Origin: Echinicola soli
GTDB taxonomy: Bacteria > Bacteroidota > Bacteroidia > Cytophagales > Cyclobacteriaceae
NCBI RefSeq assembly: GCF_006575665.1
Contig: NZ_CP041253.1
Location: 3,819,001-3,883,000 of the forward strand
Reading direction: 5' to 3'
DNA: 64,000 nt
Below, one piece after another: positions 32,053-41,315 of this stretch. Made by a program: the position numbers and the translations under genes. How positions within the stretch are numbered: the first letter of the stretch is position 1; each line of letters begins with the position of its first letter. The notes under the pieces were generated by a model, which saw nothing but the letters and a program-made list of their open reading frames with translations, was not told where the DNA came from and searched no databases.

Positions 32053-33306
32053 ATGCAGGAAAGCACTCCTTTGATCACCAATGATGCGGTAGTATTAGGC
32101 ATCCTTGTCAGTATTCTAGCCGTTGTATTTGGCACTGCTGCCAGTAAAAGTCCCTTTTGGCAAAAATTCTACAGGGTGGTTCCTACCGTCCTGCTTTGTT
32201 ATTTCCTGCCTTCTATTTTGAATACATTGGGCGTTATTTCAGGGGAAACCTCCCAGCTGTACAGGATCGCTTCACGGTATTTATTACCCGCCTCATTGGT
32301 ATTACTGACGTTGAGCATTGATTTTAAGGCAATTTTAAAACTAGGTCCGAAAGCCCTCACTATGTTTTTAGCGGGAACTATAGGTATTGTGTTGGGAGGT
32401 CCATTGGCTTTATTGGTGGTTTCTGTATTTGACCCAAGCGTGGTGGCAGGCGTTGGCCCTGATGAAGTTTGGAGAGGTCTTTCGACCATTGCGGGCAGTT
32501 GGATAGGGGGAGGAGCTAATCAAACGGCCATGCTCAGGACCTTTGAGCCTAGCGGTGAACTTTTCAGCCAGGTCATTGCCGTGGATGTGGTAATGGCTAA
32601 CCTGTGGTTGGCATTCCTGTTATACTGGGCCGCTAATCCAAGACGGATCGATAAACTGTTCAAAGCGGATAGCTCAGCCATTGATGCCCTTCAGAAAAAA
32701 GTGGAAGCCTATCGTGGAAGTATTATGAAGATCCCGAGTATGTCCGATACCTTGATGGTATTGGGGATAGGATTTGGTATTACTGGATTGGCTCATTGGC
32801 TGGCCGATTTTATTGCTCCTTGGATAGGAACGAATTATCCAGAACTGGAGAAGTATTCATTGGATTCCCCTTTCTTTTGGATTGTGATCATCGCTACCAC
32901 GGGTGGATTGATCCTGTCATTTACCAAGGCCAGAAATCTAGAAGGTGTAGGAGCCAGTAGGTTGGGAAGTGTGCTACTTTACGTGCTTATCGCTACTGTA
33001 GGAATGCAAATGGACCTATTTGCAATACTGGACAATCCTACGCTGTTTATCATAGGAGGGCTATGGATGGTCTTTCACATTACGATCATGCTGGTGGTGG
33101 CGTACCTGATCAAAGCACCGTTTTTCTATGTCGCAGTGGGATCCCAAGCCAATGTGGGCGGTGCTGCTTCTGCGCCGATCGTAGCTTCGGCTTTTCATCC
33201 TTCATTGGCTCCTGTTGGAGTTTTATTGGCTGTTTTTGGCTACGCTGTGGGTACGTATGGAGCTTATTTGTGTGGATTGTTGTTGCAAATGGTATCTAAC
33301 CTTTAG
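32053..33306 (+). CDS. DUF819 family integral membrane protein
   Basis: 417 aa with about 11-12 hydrophobic helices. DUF819 (YjcL-like) markers are the early segment 'SKSPFWQKFYRVVPTVLLCY', RYLLPASLVLLTLSIDF, GSWIGGGANQTAM and near the C terminus GSQANVGGAASAPIVASAF. Its repeated Gly-rich half-domains resemble a secondary transporter of the CPA/bile-acid superfamily type. Substrate unknown. A small ferredoxin gene begins 6 nt downstream and is probably co-transcribed. Confidence 0.88.
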   Translation: MQESTPLITNDAVVLGILVSILAVVFGTAASKSPFWQKFYRVVPTVLLCYFLPSILNTLGVISGETSQLYRIASRYLLPASLVLLTLSIDFKAILKLGPKALTMFLAGTIGIVLGGPLALLVVSVFDPSVVAGVGPDEVWRGLSTIAGSWIGGGANQTAMLRTFEPSGELFSQVIAVDVVMANLWLAFLLYWAANPRRIDKLFKADSSAIDALQKKVEAYRGSIMKIPSMSDTLMVLGIGFGITGLAHWLADFIAPWIGTNYPELEKYSLDSPFFWIVIIATTGGLILSFTKARNLEGVGASRLGSVLLYVLIATVGMQMDLFAILDNPTLFIIGGLWMVFHITIMLVVAYLIKAPFFYVAVGSQANVGGAASAPIVASAFHPSLAPVGVLLAVFGYAVGTYGAYLCGLLLQMVSNL

Positions 33307-33312
33307 TTATAG

Positions 33313-33567
33313 ATGGGAAAGTTCAGGAAATTCATATTCGTTTGTGCCGGTTCGGATTGTAAGAAAAATGGATGCAAGGGATTATTAAAGGATATCCAAG
33401 AGCTGACCAAACTGGATACACATAAAGGAAAATATAAAATCGTCAAGACCAAATGCATGGATTTTTGCAAGACTGGCCCCATGGTGGTGATCAATAACGA
33501 AGTGATCAAAAAGGGAACCAAAGAAAAAATCCATCAAATCTTAGATGGAAAAAATACCCTGGAATAA
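33313..33567 (+). CDS. Thioredoxin-like [2Fe-2S] ferredoxin
   Basis: 84 aa. Four or more Cys are in the pattern of the NuoE/Shethna-type thioredoxin-like ferredoxin: FVCAGSDCKKNGC near the N terminus and KTKCMDFCKTGP later. They should ligate one [2Fe-2S] cluster. The protein is cytoplasmic and likely a small electron carrier. It starts 6 nt after the DUF819 permease gene; this pairing hints at linked function, though what redox partner it uses is unknown. A 13-bp hairpin begins inside its stop codon region. Confidence 0.8.
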   Translation: MGKFRKFIFVCAGSDCKKNGCKGLLKDIQELTKLDTHKGKYKIVKTKCMDFCKTGPMVVINNEVIKKGTKEKIHQILDGKNTLE

Positions 33568-33608
33568 GTCATCCGTATCCTGAGCGTAGCCGAAAGATAC
33601 GGATGACT
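33567..33608. terminator. Hairpin between convergent genes
   Basis: AGTCATCCGTATC (33567-33579) and GATACGGATGACT (33596-33608) form a perfect 13-bp stem. It lies between the plus-strand ferredoxin gene and the minus-strand YbjQ gene and probably ends both transcripts. The loop CCTGAGCGTAGCCGAAA resembles a common Bacteroidota intergenic palindrome. Confidence 0.65.
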
Positions 33609-33632
33609 GTCGAAACAGAAAATCAAAGGGAA

Positions 33633-33953
33633 CTATTTAGGTTCGACAAACACGGCTGTGCCACTTGCTGTCACCATCAACATGCCATCCCGAATAGTTT
33701 CATAATCCAAGTCTACACCTACCACGGCATTTCCTCCCATCGCCTTGGCTTGCATTTCCATTTCCATCAGGGAAGTTGACTTTGCTTCTTTCAGTACTTT
33801 CTCATATGTGCCGGAGCGACCGCCCACAATATCCGTAATACTGGCAAAAAAATCTCTAAAAACATTCGCTCCGATAATCGTTTCTCCTGTGACTATTCCA
33901 CAATATTTCTTGATTTCGTGTCCTTCCACAGAAGGAGTGGTTGTTGTAATCAT
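33633..33953 (-). CDS. YbjQ family (UPF0145) protein
   Basis: 106 aa, full length for the family. Hallmarks: an early [14 protein letters not shown] strand/turn, the G-R-S-G-T-Y-E helix start, and [14 protein letters not shown], then a C-terminal A-S-G-T-A-V. YbjQ proteins form pentameric rings; a heavy-metal-binding role has been proposed from fold but is not established. Cytoplasmic, single gene. Its stop faces the ferredoxin gene across a shared hairpin. The 324-nt gap upstream (33954-34277) shows no gene. Confidence 0.9.
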   Translation of the reverse strand: MITTTTPSVEGHEIKKYCGIVTGETIIGANVFRDFFASITDIVGGRSGTYEKVLKEAKSTSLMEMEMQAKAMGGNAVVGVDLDYETIRDGMLMVTASGTAVFVEPK

Positions 33954-34277
33954 ACTGTTGATTTTTTATTTGTTAAAGAGTTAAAAACTAAAACAGGGGA
34001 GTTAATATACTACAAAATCGAATAAATGTGTTGTTTTTGGCGCAATATCTGTAGAGAGTTATTGGTGTAAAAGGAAAAGCTGGTCTTCTGGAAAGAGCAT
34101 CTGCGAAGTTTTTACCGGAAGGGATTAGCTGGCAGGTAATTGGTTATTAATTACGCGTTAGGTCTAATAAATAGATAAAGCTCCTTAAAGTTCACCTATA
34201 CCCAAAGCCTATAAACATGATTAAAAATTATCGCATTCTAACATTAAAATTATATTTTTGAGCTGAAATTTCACCTG

Positions 34278-35585
34278 ATGAGGACAATTGTTTTAATTTT
34301 TATCCTGCTTTGCTGTACTGAAGGGGTCTTGGCTCAAGAGAGAGGCTATCAGCGAACCAGCTTCAGCGTTTATTATGGCACCTCCGGAGCCCATCTTCAA
34401 GGATTAAATGAGCTCTTGGAAAACCATGGCCAGCCACCCATGCCCAATAATTACAATACCTACGGTATTAGCTACCAAACGAGATTTAATGATTTTATCG
34501 TAGGTGCCGAGCTTTATCAAAACAATGGCGTAGAAACTCCATTTAATACTTATGAATTGGATTATCGTACGACCAGGGCCTTTATTAATTTCGGCTATAG
34601 CTTTACAGAGGAGGGGAAATTTCATCTGATTCATTATATGTCCATTGGGATGGGATATCTTAATGTGGAGATGCTTGAAGAAAGGGAAGGAGAGACCTTG
34701 GACCAGTTTTTGGCTGATCCTGCACATGGTTTTATCCTCAGAAAGAACGATATTAATAAGGGAAGCCAGTTTATGGGAGGCTTTTTAACTGAAATTGGAT
34801 TTGAAGTAGGCTATGACCTTAATCTCTTGGCAAGTGAAGAAGTGGTCACCATGATTGCTAAGGTAGGTTATTCCTTTAACCCTTTTGAAGATTCCTGGAA
34901 ATTAAATGGAATGACCTTTGATAATCTACAAAGTGGAGCTTTTGTGCGTTTGGGAGCGGGGATCAGTCTTCCAGAGAAAAATTACTTTTACAGAGATGCC
35001 TCGCTTGGTTTGTACTTTGTTTATGGTAGGCATTTCACCAAACCAAATGACCTTAACGCCCATTTGAAGAATAATGGATATAAACCACTTGAAGGAATCC
35101 CTGAAAACCTGGGCGTCAAGATCCTAGGCGAGAACAGGGGACTTCTTTACGGCATTGACTTGTATAACCTGAACATGGAAGGTGAAGCCAACCAATATTA
35201 TGACCAAAGTCTAAGCAGTTTGAGGGTTTATGGGAATCTAGGCGCAAAATTAATCGATATTTATAATTGGGAAGTGGGAGCCTTGGGAGGCCTTGGGTAC
35301 GGCAATGTGCGTTACAGTTTGCTTCACAGGCGAAAATTGCACTTCCCCGACTTGATTGACCTGCCTGATTACGATGGGGAATTGCGAAATGGCGGATTAA
35401 TGGCCAAACCTGAAATTTATCTAAGTCGAGTATTTCCACTCTCTAAAAAGTCTAAATTAGCCTTGGTGGGCTCTGTATATGGGGGCGTGGAGATACCTTT
35501 TGGCAGCTATAAACTCGGCACGGTCAGCATGTCCCAATTTATGTCCAATCCCTATTTACAAGTAGGTGTGGGAATCAGGCCCTGA
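34278..35585 (+). CDS. Exported protein of unknown function with internal duplication
   Basis: 435 aa. A Sec signal peptide is clear (MRTIVLIFILLCCTEGVLAQ). I recognise no named family. Alternating polar/aromatic strands and a Gly/aromatic-rich end (YLQVGVGIRP) suggest an outer-membrane or surface beta protein. The two halves look homologous: residues about 26-75 (FSVYYGTSGAHLQGLNELLE ... VGAELY) align with about 244-300 (LYFVYGRHFTKPNDLNAHLK ... YGIDLY), including the HGQPPMP / NGYKPLE turn. This points to duplication of a roughly 200-residue domain. It stands alone before the SAM riboswitch; no operon partner. Confidence 0.6.
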   Translation: MRTIVLIFILLCCTEGVLAQERGYQRTSFSVYYGTSGAHLQGLNELLENHGQPPMPNNYNTYGISYQTRFNDFIVGAELYQNNGVETPFNTYELDYRTTRAFINFGYSFTEEGKFHLIHYMSIGMGYLNVEMLEEREGETLDQFLADPAHGFILRKNDINKGSQFMGGFLTEIGFEVGYDLNLLASEEVVTMIAKVGYSFNPFEDSWKLNGMTFDNLQSGAFVRLGAGISLPEKNYFYRDASLGLYFVYGRHFTKPNDLNAHLKNNGYKPLEGIPENLGVKILGENRGLLYGIDLYNLNMEGEANQYYDQSLSSLRVYGNLGAKLIDIYNWEVGALGGLGYGNVRYSLLHRRKLHFPDLIDLPDYDGELRNGGLMAKPEIYLSRVFPLSKKSKLALVGSVYGGVEIPFGSYKLGTVSMSQFMSNPYLQVGVGIRP

Positions 35586-35771
35586 CCCGTTCAAAAATAC
35601 GATATATATTCGTTTTCAGAGAGCTTTTGGTAAAGCCAAGAGCAGATAGTTTACAATCGACCTTGGGATACCGACCAGCAACGATTAACCACTGGCTGCA
35701 ACTGAATATTTTCCTAAATAAAATTGTCTATTTGTAATTTTTTTCCACCAATTCATGTTAACTTTGGAATT

Positions 35772-35871
35772 GCTTATCGAGAAAGACCGAGGGAAGGGCC
35801 CTATGACGTCTTAGCAACCTGATATCACAAGGTGCTAACTCCCATCCTGAGCTTGTCAGGAAAAGATGAGC
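35772..35871 (+). promoter_or_regulatory. SAM-I (S-box) riboswitch upstream of metH
   Basis: The S-box core is readable: GAGAAAGACCGAGGGA, then GGCCC, then GCAACC, then AAGGTGCTAA with TCC. P1 pairs GCTTATC (35772-35778) with GATGAGC (35865-35871). A P4-type hairpin is CCTGA-GCTTG-TCAGG. The class binds S-adenosylmethionine and turns off methionine synthesis genes. It lies 64 nt before the metH part 1 start, so control of metH and metF is expected. The downstream stem CGGTAGA/TCTATCG (about 35871-35895) may be the expression platform. Confidence 0.93.
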
Positions 35872-35935
35872 GGTAGATTATTGTTTTTCTATCGGTTCTT
35901 TGCTCGGTACAGCTTTTCGTATTATTAATGAGAGC

Positions 35936-36979
35936 ATGAATACACGAACCGACATATTACTTCAGCAAGTTGAAAAGAAGATTTTGATCCTTGACGGTGC
36001 GATGGGCACCATGATCCAGCGTTACACGTTGGAAGAAGAGGATTTTAGGACACCGGACTTAACTAATCACCACAAAGCCCTCAAAGGCAATAATGATTTA
36101 TTGTCGCTGAGCCGGCCAAAGATCATTCGGGACATCCATGATACCTATCTGGAAGCAGGGGCGGACATCATTGAAACAAACACGTTCAGCAGCACATCGA
36201 TTGCCCAGGAAGATTATGATCTTTCACATTTGGCATATGAACTCAACGTAGAATCTGCAAAAATTGCCAAAGAAGCTGCCTTGGCCTACAGTCAAAAGAC
36301 ACCGGAGCAGCCTCGTTTTGTGGCTGGAGCCGTAGGGCCTACCAATAGGACAGCTTCTATTTCTCCAGATGTTAATGACCCTGGTTATAGGGGCATAAAT
36401 TTTGATCAACTGGCCAAAGCGTACGCAGAGCAGGTGAGGGGACTATTGGATGGTGGTATAGATATCATTTTGGTAGAGACGATCTTTGATACTTTAAATG
36501 CAAAAGCCGCATTATTTGCCATCCAGGAAGTTTTTGAAGAAAAAGGCCTGCCTCTTTCGCCAGAGGAAGGTGGGATCCCTATCATGATTTCCGGTACCAT
36601 CACCGATGCTTCTGGTAGGACATTGAGCGGACAGACCACGGAAGCTTTTTTGATTTCGGTTTCACACGTACCTTTGATGAGCATTGGGTTGAATTGTGCT
36701 TTGGGTGCAAAGGAATTAAGGCCATACCTAAAAGTATTGGCAGAAAAAGCACCATTCTACGTGAGTGCTTATCCCAATGCTGGGCTGCCCAATGAGTTTG
36801 GCCAATACGATCAAACAGCGACAGAAATGGCTGATCAGGTAGAAGAATTTCTCAAAGATGGGTTGATCAATATTTTGGGAGGCTGCTGTGGCACTACCCC
36901 AGAACATATTCGGGTGATAGGAGAAGTAAGTAAAAAATACAAACCCAGGAAACTAGCGTTTACATTAGAAGAAGAATAG
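35936..36979 (+). CDS. Methionine synthase, homocysteine S-methyltransferase module (split MetH)
   Basis: 347 aa from ATG at 35936; the in-frame TTG at 35900 lies inside the riboswitch leader. This is the N-terminal module of cobalamin-dependent MetH as a separate protein. It has [12 protein letters not shown] and [15 protein letters not shown], and the three zinc-binding Cys: GLNCALGA and [11 protein letters not shown]. It binds zinc and homocysteine and accepts the methyl group from the corrinoid. The second MetH part starts immediately after (36985). Both are needed for activity (family knowledge). Controlled by the SAM-I riboswitch. Confidence 0.93.
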   Translation: MNTRTDILLQQVEKKILILDGAMGTMIQRYTLEEEDFRTPDLTNHHKALKGNNDLLSLSRPKIIRDIHDTYLEAGADIIETNTFSSTSIAQEDYDLSHLAYELNVESAKIAKEAALAYSQKTPEQPRFVAGAVGPTNRTASISPDVNDPGYRGINFDQLAKAYAEQVRGLLDGGIDIILVETIFDTLNAKAALFAIQEVFEEKGLPLSPEEGGIPIMISGTITDASGRTLSGQTTEAFLISVSHVPLMSIGLNCALGAKELRPYLKVLAEKAPFYVSAYPNAGLPNEFGQYDQTATEMADQVEEFLKDGLINILGGCCGTTPEHIRVIGEVSKKYKPRKLAFTLEEE

Positions 36980-36984
36980 TGGGA

Positions 36985-39693
36985 ATGGATACGAAGATTA
37001 AAAATAACCAACTCAAATTATCCGGGTTGGAGCCATTGGTGTTTACACCAGAGTTGAATTTTGTCAATATCGGTGAGCGAACCAATGTAACAGGTTCTAA
37101 GAAGTTTGCCCGTTTGATCCTGAATGGACTGTTTGACGAGGCCTTGGAAGTGGCCCTGGACCAAGTAAGGGGAGGTGCACAAGTACTGGATGTCTGTATG
37201 GATGAGGGGATGCTTGATGGAGAAGCGGCCATGGTCAAATACCTAAACCTGATCGCTTCTGAACCTGAGATCAGTAGGATTCCCATTGTCGTCGACAGCT
37301 CGAAGTGGGATATCATTTTGGCCGGGCTAAAGTGTATCCAAGGAAAGGGTATTGTAAACTCCATTAGTTTGAAAAATGGAGAGCAAGAATTTATCCATCA
37401 AGCGAAGACAATCAAGAAATTTGGTGCGGCGGTGGTCGTTATGGCTTTTGATGAAGATGGCCAGGCAGATACTTACCAGCGTCGAGTAGATATCTGCAAG
37501 AGGAGTTATGACATCTTGGTAGAGACCGTGAAATTCAATCCCCAAGACATCATTTTTGACCCTAATATTTTTCCGGTGGCCACAGGAATGGAAGAACATC
37601 GCAGCAATGCAATCGACTTCTTCAAGGCCACGAAGTGGATAAAAGAAAACCTGCCTGGTGCCAAAGTGAGCGGCGGTGTCAGTAATGTGAGTTTTTCGTT
37701 TAGGGGGAATAATCCAGTTCGTGAAGCCATGCATGCGGCGTTCTTATATCATGCTATTCAGCACGGGATGGACATGGGGATTGTCAATCCTGCGATGCTG
37801 GAAGTATATGATGATATTCCTAAGGACTTGTTAGAACATGTAGAAGATGTCCTTTGGGATAGGAGAGATGACGCCACAGAGCGATTGTTGGAGTTTGCCG
37901 AGACGGTCAGATCATCCGGGAAAAAGGAAGTCGCCAATGAAGCCTGGAGATCAGAATCTGTACAGAAGCGGATGGAGCATTCTTTGGTAAAAGGCATCAT
38001 TGATCATATCGAAAGTGATGCAGAGGAAGCCAGACAGCTCTTAAAGAGTCCTTTGAAGGTCATCGAGGGACCATTGATGGATGGAATGAATGTAGTGGGT
38101 GACCTTTTTGGATCTGGTAAAATGTTTTTGCCCCAAGTGGTAAAATCAGCGAGGGTGATGAAAAAAGCCGTGGCCTATCTGGAGCCTTTTATGCCCAAGG
38201 CCGGTGATGCCGATTTTAACGAAGAAAAGAGTTCTATCAAGAAAGTATTACTTGCTACGGTAAAAGGAGATGTCCATGATATAGGCAAAAATATCGTAGG
38301 AGTGGTGCTGGCATGTAATAGCTACCAGATCATCGATCTTGGTGTGATGGTAGATGCCCAAACGATCATTGATGAGGCCATTAAAAATGATGTTGATATA
38401 ATCGGTCTTAGTGGATTGATTACGCCTTCATTGGATGAAATGGTAAATGTAGCATCTGAGATGGAAAGACAGGGGATGAAGCTTCCTTTGCTGATCGGCG
38501 GCGCTACGACCAGTAGGATTCACACGGCGGTGAAAATAGATCCTGTATACAGCGGTACAGTGGTCCACGTTCTGGATGCATCCAAGTCCGTCCCTGTGGC
38601 GGGTGAAGCGATCAGTGAGGACACTAGGGAAGCGTATCATCAAAAGATCAAAGCGACTTACGCAGAATTACGAGAAAGCCATCAAGCCAAACAAGAAGCT
38701 AAAAAATTAGCCACATACGAAGAGGCCAAGGCCAATCCTGTCATGATCGACTGGGAAAGCTATACCCCAGTGAAACCAGCCAAGCCAGGTAAAACGATCC
38801 TTGACCTGGACCTAAATGTAATAAGAGAATATATTGACTGGACACCGTTTTTCAGCACATGGATGCTTTCTGGTAAGTACCCTAAGATCCTTAAGGATGA
38901 GGTGGTCGGGGAACAGGCCCAAAAGCTCTTAGATGAAGCCAACGCCATGTTGGATAAGGCCATCGCTGAAGATTGGCTTCAAGCTAAAGCTATAGTAGGA
39001 CTGTACCCGGTAAGAAGGAGCGGAGATGACCTGTCGATCTTAGATGAGCATTTGCATGAAACAGGAACTACTTTCCATTTCCTTCGACAGCAGGGCAAAA
39101 AGGGCAAGGGGGTTCCAAACCGTTCTTTGGCGGATTACCTTCATCCCGACGAAGTGGATTATTTTGGCGGATTTGCGGTTACAGCAGGATTGAATATGGA
39201 CAAAAAGGTGGATGCTTTTAAAGCGGAAGGGGATGACTATAGTGAGATCATGTTTAAAGCCATCGGAGACCGGCTAGCCGAAGCTGCTGCAGAATACATG
39301 CACGAAGTCGTTCGAAGAGATCTTTGGGGCTATGCAGCTAATGAACAGCTGGACAATGACGCTTTGATCAAAGAAGCTTACGCCGGTATTCGGCCTGCAC
39401 CGGGATATCCAGCTTGTCCAGAACATTCTGAGAAAATCACCCTTTTCGAATTACTCGACGTCCAAAATAGCATTGATGTGCACTTGACGGATAGCTTTGC
39501 CATGTTACCCACTTCCTCCGTAAGTGGTTTTTACTTTGGCCATCCTGAAAGCAAATATTTTGGATTGGGCAAGATCGGTGAGGACCAAGTGGAAAGTTAT
39601 GCCAGACGAAAAGGTGTATCCAAGGAGCAAGCAGAAAAATGGCTTTCTCCAAATCTGGCCTACACACCGCAATTGAACCCTGTTTTGAAGTAA
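36985..39693 (+). CDS. metH: Methionine synthase, pterin/cobalamin/activation modules (split MetH)
   Basis: 902 aa from ATG at 36985; an in-frame GTG at 36979 overlaps the previous stop but is less likely. Domains: pterin-binding ([17 protein letters not shown], about 20-300), cobalamin cap, B12-binding with the DVHDIGKNI base-off His motif near residue 430, and the C-terminal AdoMet reactivation domain ([15 protein letters not shown]). The homocysteine domain is missing here and is encoded by the preceding gene, so the pair replaces a single full-length MetH. It transfers methyl from methyl-tetrahydrofolate via cob(I)alamin. metF follows 90 nt downstream. Confidence 0.95.
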   Translation: MDTKIKNNQLKLSGLEPLVFTPELNFVNIGERTNVTGSKKFARLILNGLFDEALEVALDQVRGGAQVLDVCMDEGMLDGEAAMVKYLNLIASEPEISRIPIVVDSSKWDIILAGLKCIQGKGIVNSISLKNGEQEFIHQAKTIKKFGAAVVVMAFDEDGQADTYQRRVDICKRSYDILVETVKFNPQDIIFDPNIFPVATGMEEHRSNAIDFFKATKWIKENLPGAKVSGGVSNVSFSFRGNNPVREAMHAAFLYHAIQHGMDMGIVNPAMLEVYDDIPKDLLEHVEDVLWDRRDDATERLLEFAETVRSSGKKEVANEAWRSESVQKRMEHSLVKGIIDHIESDAEEARQLLKSPLKVIEGPLMDGMNVVGDLFGSGKMFLPQVVKSARVMKKAVAYLEPFMPKAGDADFNEEKSSIKKVLLATVKGDVHDIGKNIVGVVLACNSYQIIDLGVMVDAQTIIDEAIKNDVDIIGLSGLITPSLDEMVNVASEMERQGMKLPLLIGGATTSRIHTAVKIDPVYSGTVVHVLDASKSVPVAGEAISEDTREAYHQKIKATYAELRESHQAKQEAKKLATYEEAKANPVMIDWESYTPVKPAKPGKTILDLDLNVIREYIDWTPFFSTWMLSGKYPKILKDEVVGEQAQKLLDEANAMLDKAIAEDWLQAKAIVGLYPVRRSGDDLSILDEHLHETGTTFHFLRQQGKKGKGVPNRSLADYLHPDEVDYFGGFAVTAGLNMDKKVDAFKAEGDDYSEIMFKAIGDRLAEAAAEYMHEVVRRDLWGYAANEQLDNDALIKEAYAGIRPAPGYPACPEHSEKITLFELLDVQNSIDVHLTDSFAMLPTSSVSGFYFGHPESKYFGLGKIGEDQVESYARRKGVSKEQAEKWLSPNLAYTPQLNPVLK

Positions 39694-39783
39694 CAGGCAA
39701 CCAATAACTTAATAACCAGTAACTTTACAACATTTCAACCCCATAGCCTTTCAAGCTTAAAACCTACAAACATTACAACCTAA

Positions 39784-40737
39784 ATGAAAGTAACTGAACA
39801 CCTCAATCAAGCAAAAAAGACACTTTTTTCTTTTGAGATTCTTCCTCCCTTAAAAGGGCAAAGTTTAAATGAAATGCTGGACGGAATATCTCCTTTAATG
39901 GATTTCAATCCGCCATTTATAGATGTCACCTACCATCGCGAAGAGTTTGTTTATAAGAAGCATACCAATGGATTATTGGAAAAGGTAAGCACACGAAAAC
40001 GTCCCGGTACCGTGGGAATCTGTGCAGCACTGATGAATCGCTTTAAGGTGGACGCTGTCCCTCATATCCTGTGTGGTGGATTTGACAAAGAGGAAACAGA
40101 AAATGTACTGATCGATCTTAACTTCATTGGGGTGGAGAATGTCCTTGCCCTTCGTGGCGATGCGCCAAAATCGGAGGGTAGGTTTATCCCTGAAGAAGGT
40201 GGTCACAGCTATTCCAATGAGCTGGTAAAGCAAATAGTGGGGATGAACCATGGGAAATATTTACATGAGGAAACCGAGACGGGCTTTCAGACAGACTTCT
40301 GTGTAGGTGTGGCTGGATATCCTGAAAAGCATTTTGAAGCACCCAGTTTTAAGTTTGACCTGAAATACCTCAAGGCCAAAGTAGACGCTGGTGCAGAATA
40401 TATCGTAACACAAATGTTTTTTGATAACCAGAAATATTTTGAATTTGTAAAAAATGTGCGGGAGGCGGGAATTACAGTACCCATTATTCCGGGCTTAAAA
40501 CCCATCACTACTTTGCGGCAAATCACCGTGCTGCCGAGTATTTTCTTCCTTGACCTTCCTGATGCCCTGATGGATGAGCTGGAAAAATGTAAGGACAATG
40601 CCGCAGTCCGTCAGGTGGGCATCGAATGGGCTATTCAGCAAAGTAAAGAATTGGTGAAGTTTGGCGTGCCCGGTCTGCACTATTATACGATGAGCAAAGC
40701 CAGCACTGTTCACAAAGTGGCCAGTGCAGTTTTTTGA
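39784..40737 (+). CDS. metF: 5,10-Methylenetetrahydrofolate reductase
   Basis: 317 aa (E. coli MetF is 296). FAD-dependent TIM barrel that reduces 5,10-methylene-THF to 5-methyl-THF, the methyl donor of MetH. Signatures: FSFEILPP (catalytic Glu region), VLALRGDAPK, CVGVAGYPEKHFEAP and the QMFFDNQKYFEFV strand. Third gene of the riboswitch-controlled met group and followed by a strong terminator at 40781. Cytoplasmic. Confidence 0.96.
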   Translation: MKVTEHLNQAKKTLFSFEILPPLKGQSLNEMLDGISPLMDFNPPFIDVTYHREEFVYKKHTNGLLEKVSTRKRPGTVGICAALMNRFKVDAVPHILCGGFDKEETENVLIDLNFIGVENVLALRGDAPKSEGRFIPEEGGHSYSNELVKQIVGMNHGKYLHEETETGFQTDFCVGVAGYPEKHFEAPSFKFDLKYLKAKVDAGAEYIVTQMFFDNQKYFEFVKNVREAGITVPIIPGLKPITTLRQITVLPSIFFLDLPDALMDELEKCKDNAAVRQVGIEWAIQQSKELVKFGVPGLHYYTMSKASTVHKVASAVF

Positions 40738-40780
40738 TGGCCAACATGGCGGCATTGGTCTGAGCAGCATTGTAGAGTAG

Positions 40781-40831
40781 AAGCATCATGGTTCATCATT
40801 TCGATATGGAACATGATGCTTTTGTATTTTT
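40781..40831 (+). terminator. Intrinsic terminator after metF
   Basis: AAGCATCATGGTTC pairs with GAACATGATGCTT (one bulge), followed by TTTGTATTTT. It lies 44 nt past the metF stop and ends the met operon. Confidence 0.85.
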
Positions 40832-40995
40832 ACGGATCAAGTGGAAAAGTTGGGGGCTAAAGCCATTTAAATGGCCATCGCCTAAAGCATAGGGTGCACA
40901 GCTAAGTCGACTTGGGAAGTGGATCCTATGTGGTTAAGCTAATGGCATTTCCCCAGAAATGTGGCTTGATTCCTTTTAACTTTTAATCCAGCTTC

Positions 40996-41030
40996 AATGC
41001 CGTTTAGTTAACGTATGTCCCCTTATAGTC
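40996..41030 (+). repeat. Element family 2 solo end
   Basis: AATGCCGTTTAGTTAACGTA continuing to GTCCCC matches, in reverse complement, the right end of the copy at 60981-61082. No partner end is visible within the gap, so it is a truncated or solo copy. Confidence 0.65.
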
Positions 41031-41228
41031 ATATAATAAACTTCCAGGGTTTACAGTTAACGATATTGCTGATCATCAAAATGTATGGCCGATCCCATTC
41101 CGTGAAATTGAGACCAATACGGAAGCCCGATTGGAGCAAAATTCGGTCATGGAGTGTCATGGTAGAGCAAACAATGAGCATTTTAATTGTTTGTTTAGTC
41201 CTTATGGACTAAATTTAAGTCAATAAAA

Positions 41229-41282
41229 GGTTGTCCCATAACTTATTCCGAATTTATTGGGGACTCGTTATGGGACGGCCTC
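41229..41282. other. Long hairpin upstream of the GH95 gene
   Basis: AGGTTGTCCCATAAC and GTTATGGGACGGCCT form a 15-bp stem (one G-U/mismatch region) with a 24-nt loop, followed by TCTTTATTATAT. It could be a terminator for a short upstream transcript or the footprint of an insertion end. Confidence 0.4.
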
Positions 41283-41315
41283 TTTATTATATGATTTTAA
41301 CATGACCTATTCAGC

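Larger units (their letters stand above)
40738..41315. other. Intergenic region with metF terminator, MITE-2 solo end and a long hairpin
   Basis: 578 nt between metF and the GH95 gene. It holds a terminator (40781-40831), one end of element family 2 (40996-41030) and a hairpin at 41229-41282. I see no real gene in it. Confidence 0.6.

Noticed and set aside
35900..35935. TTG start for the homocysteine methyltransferase module
   Set aside because: It lies in the riboswitch leader, and an ATG with proper N terminus follows at 35936.
41015..41212. 65-aa reading frame beside the family 2 repeat end
   Set aside because: Overlaps the element end, has no domain and no plausible ribosome binding context.
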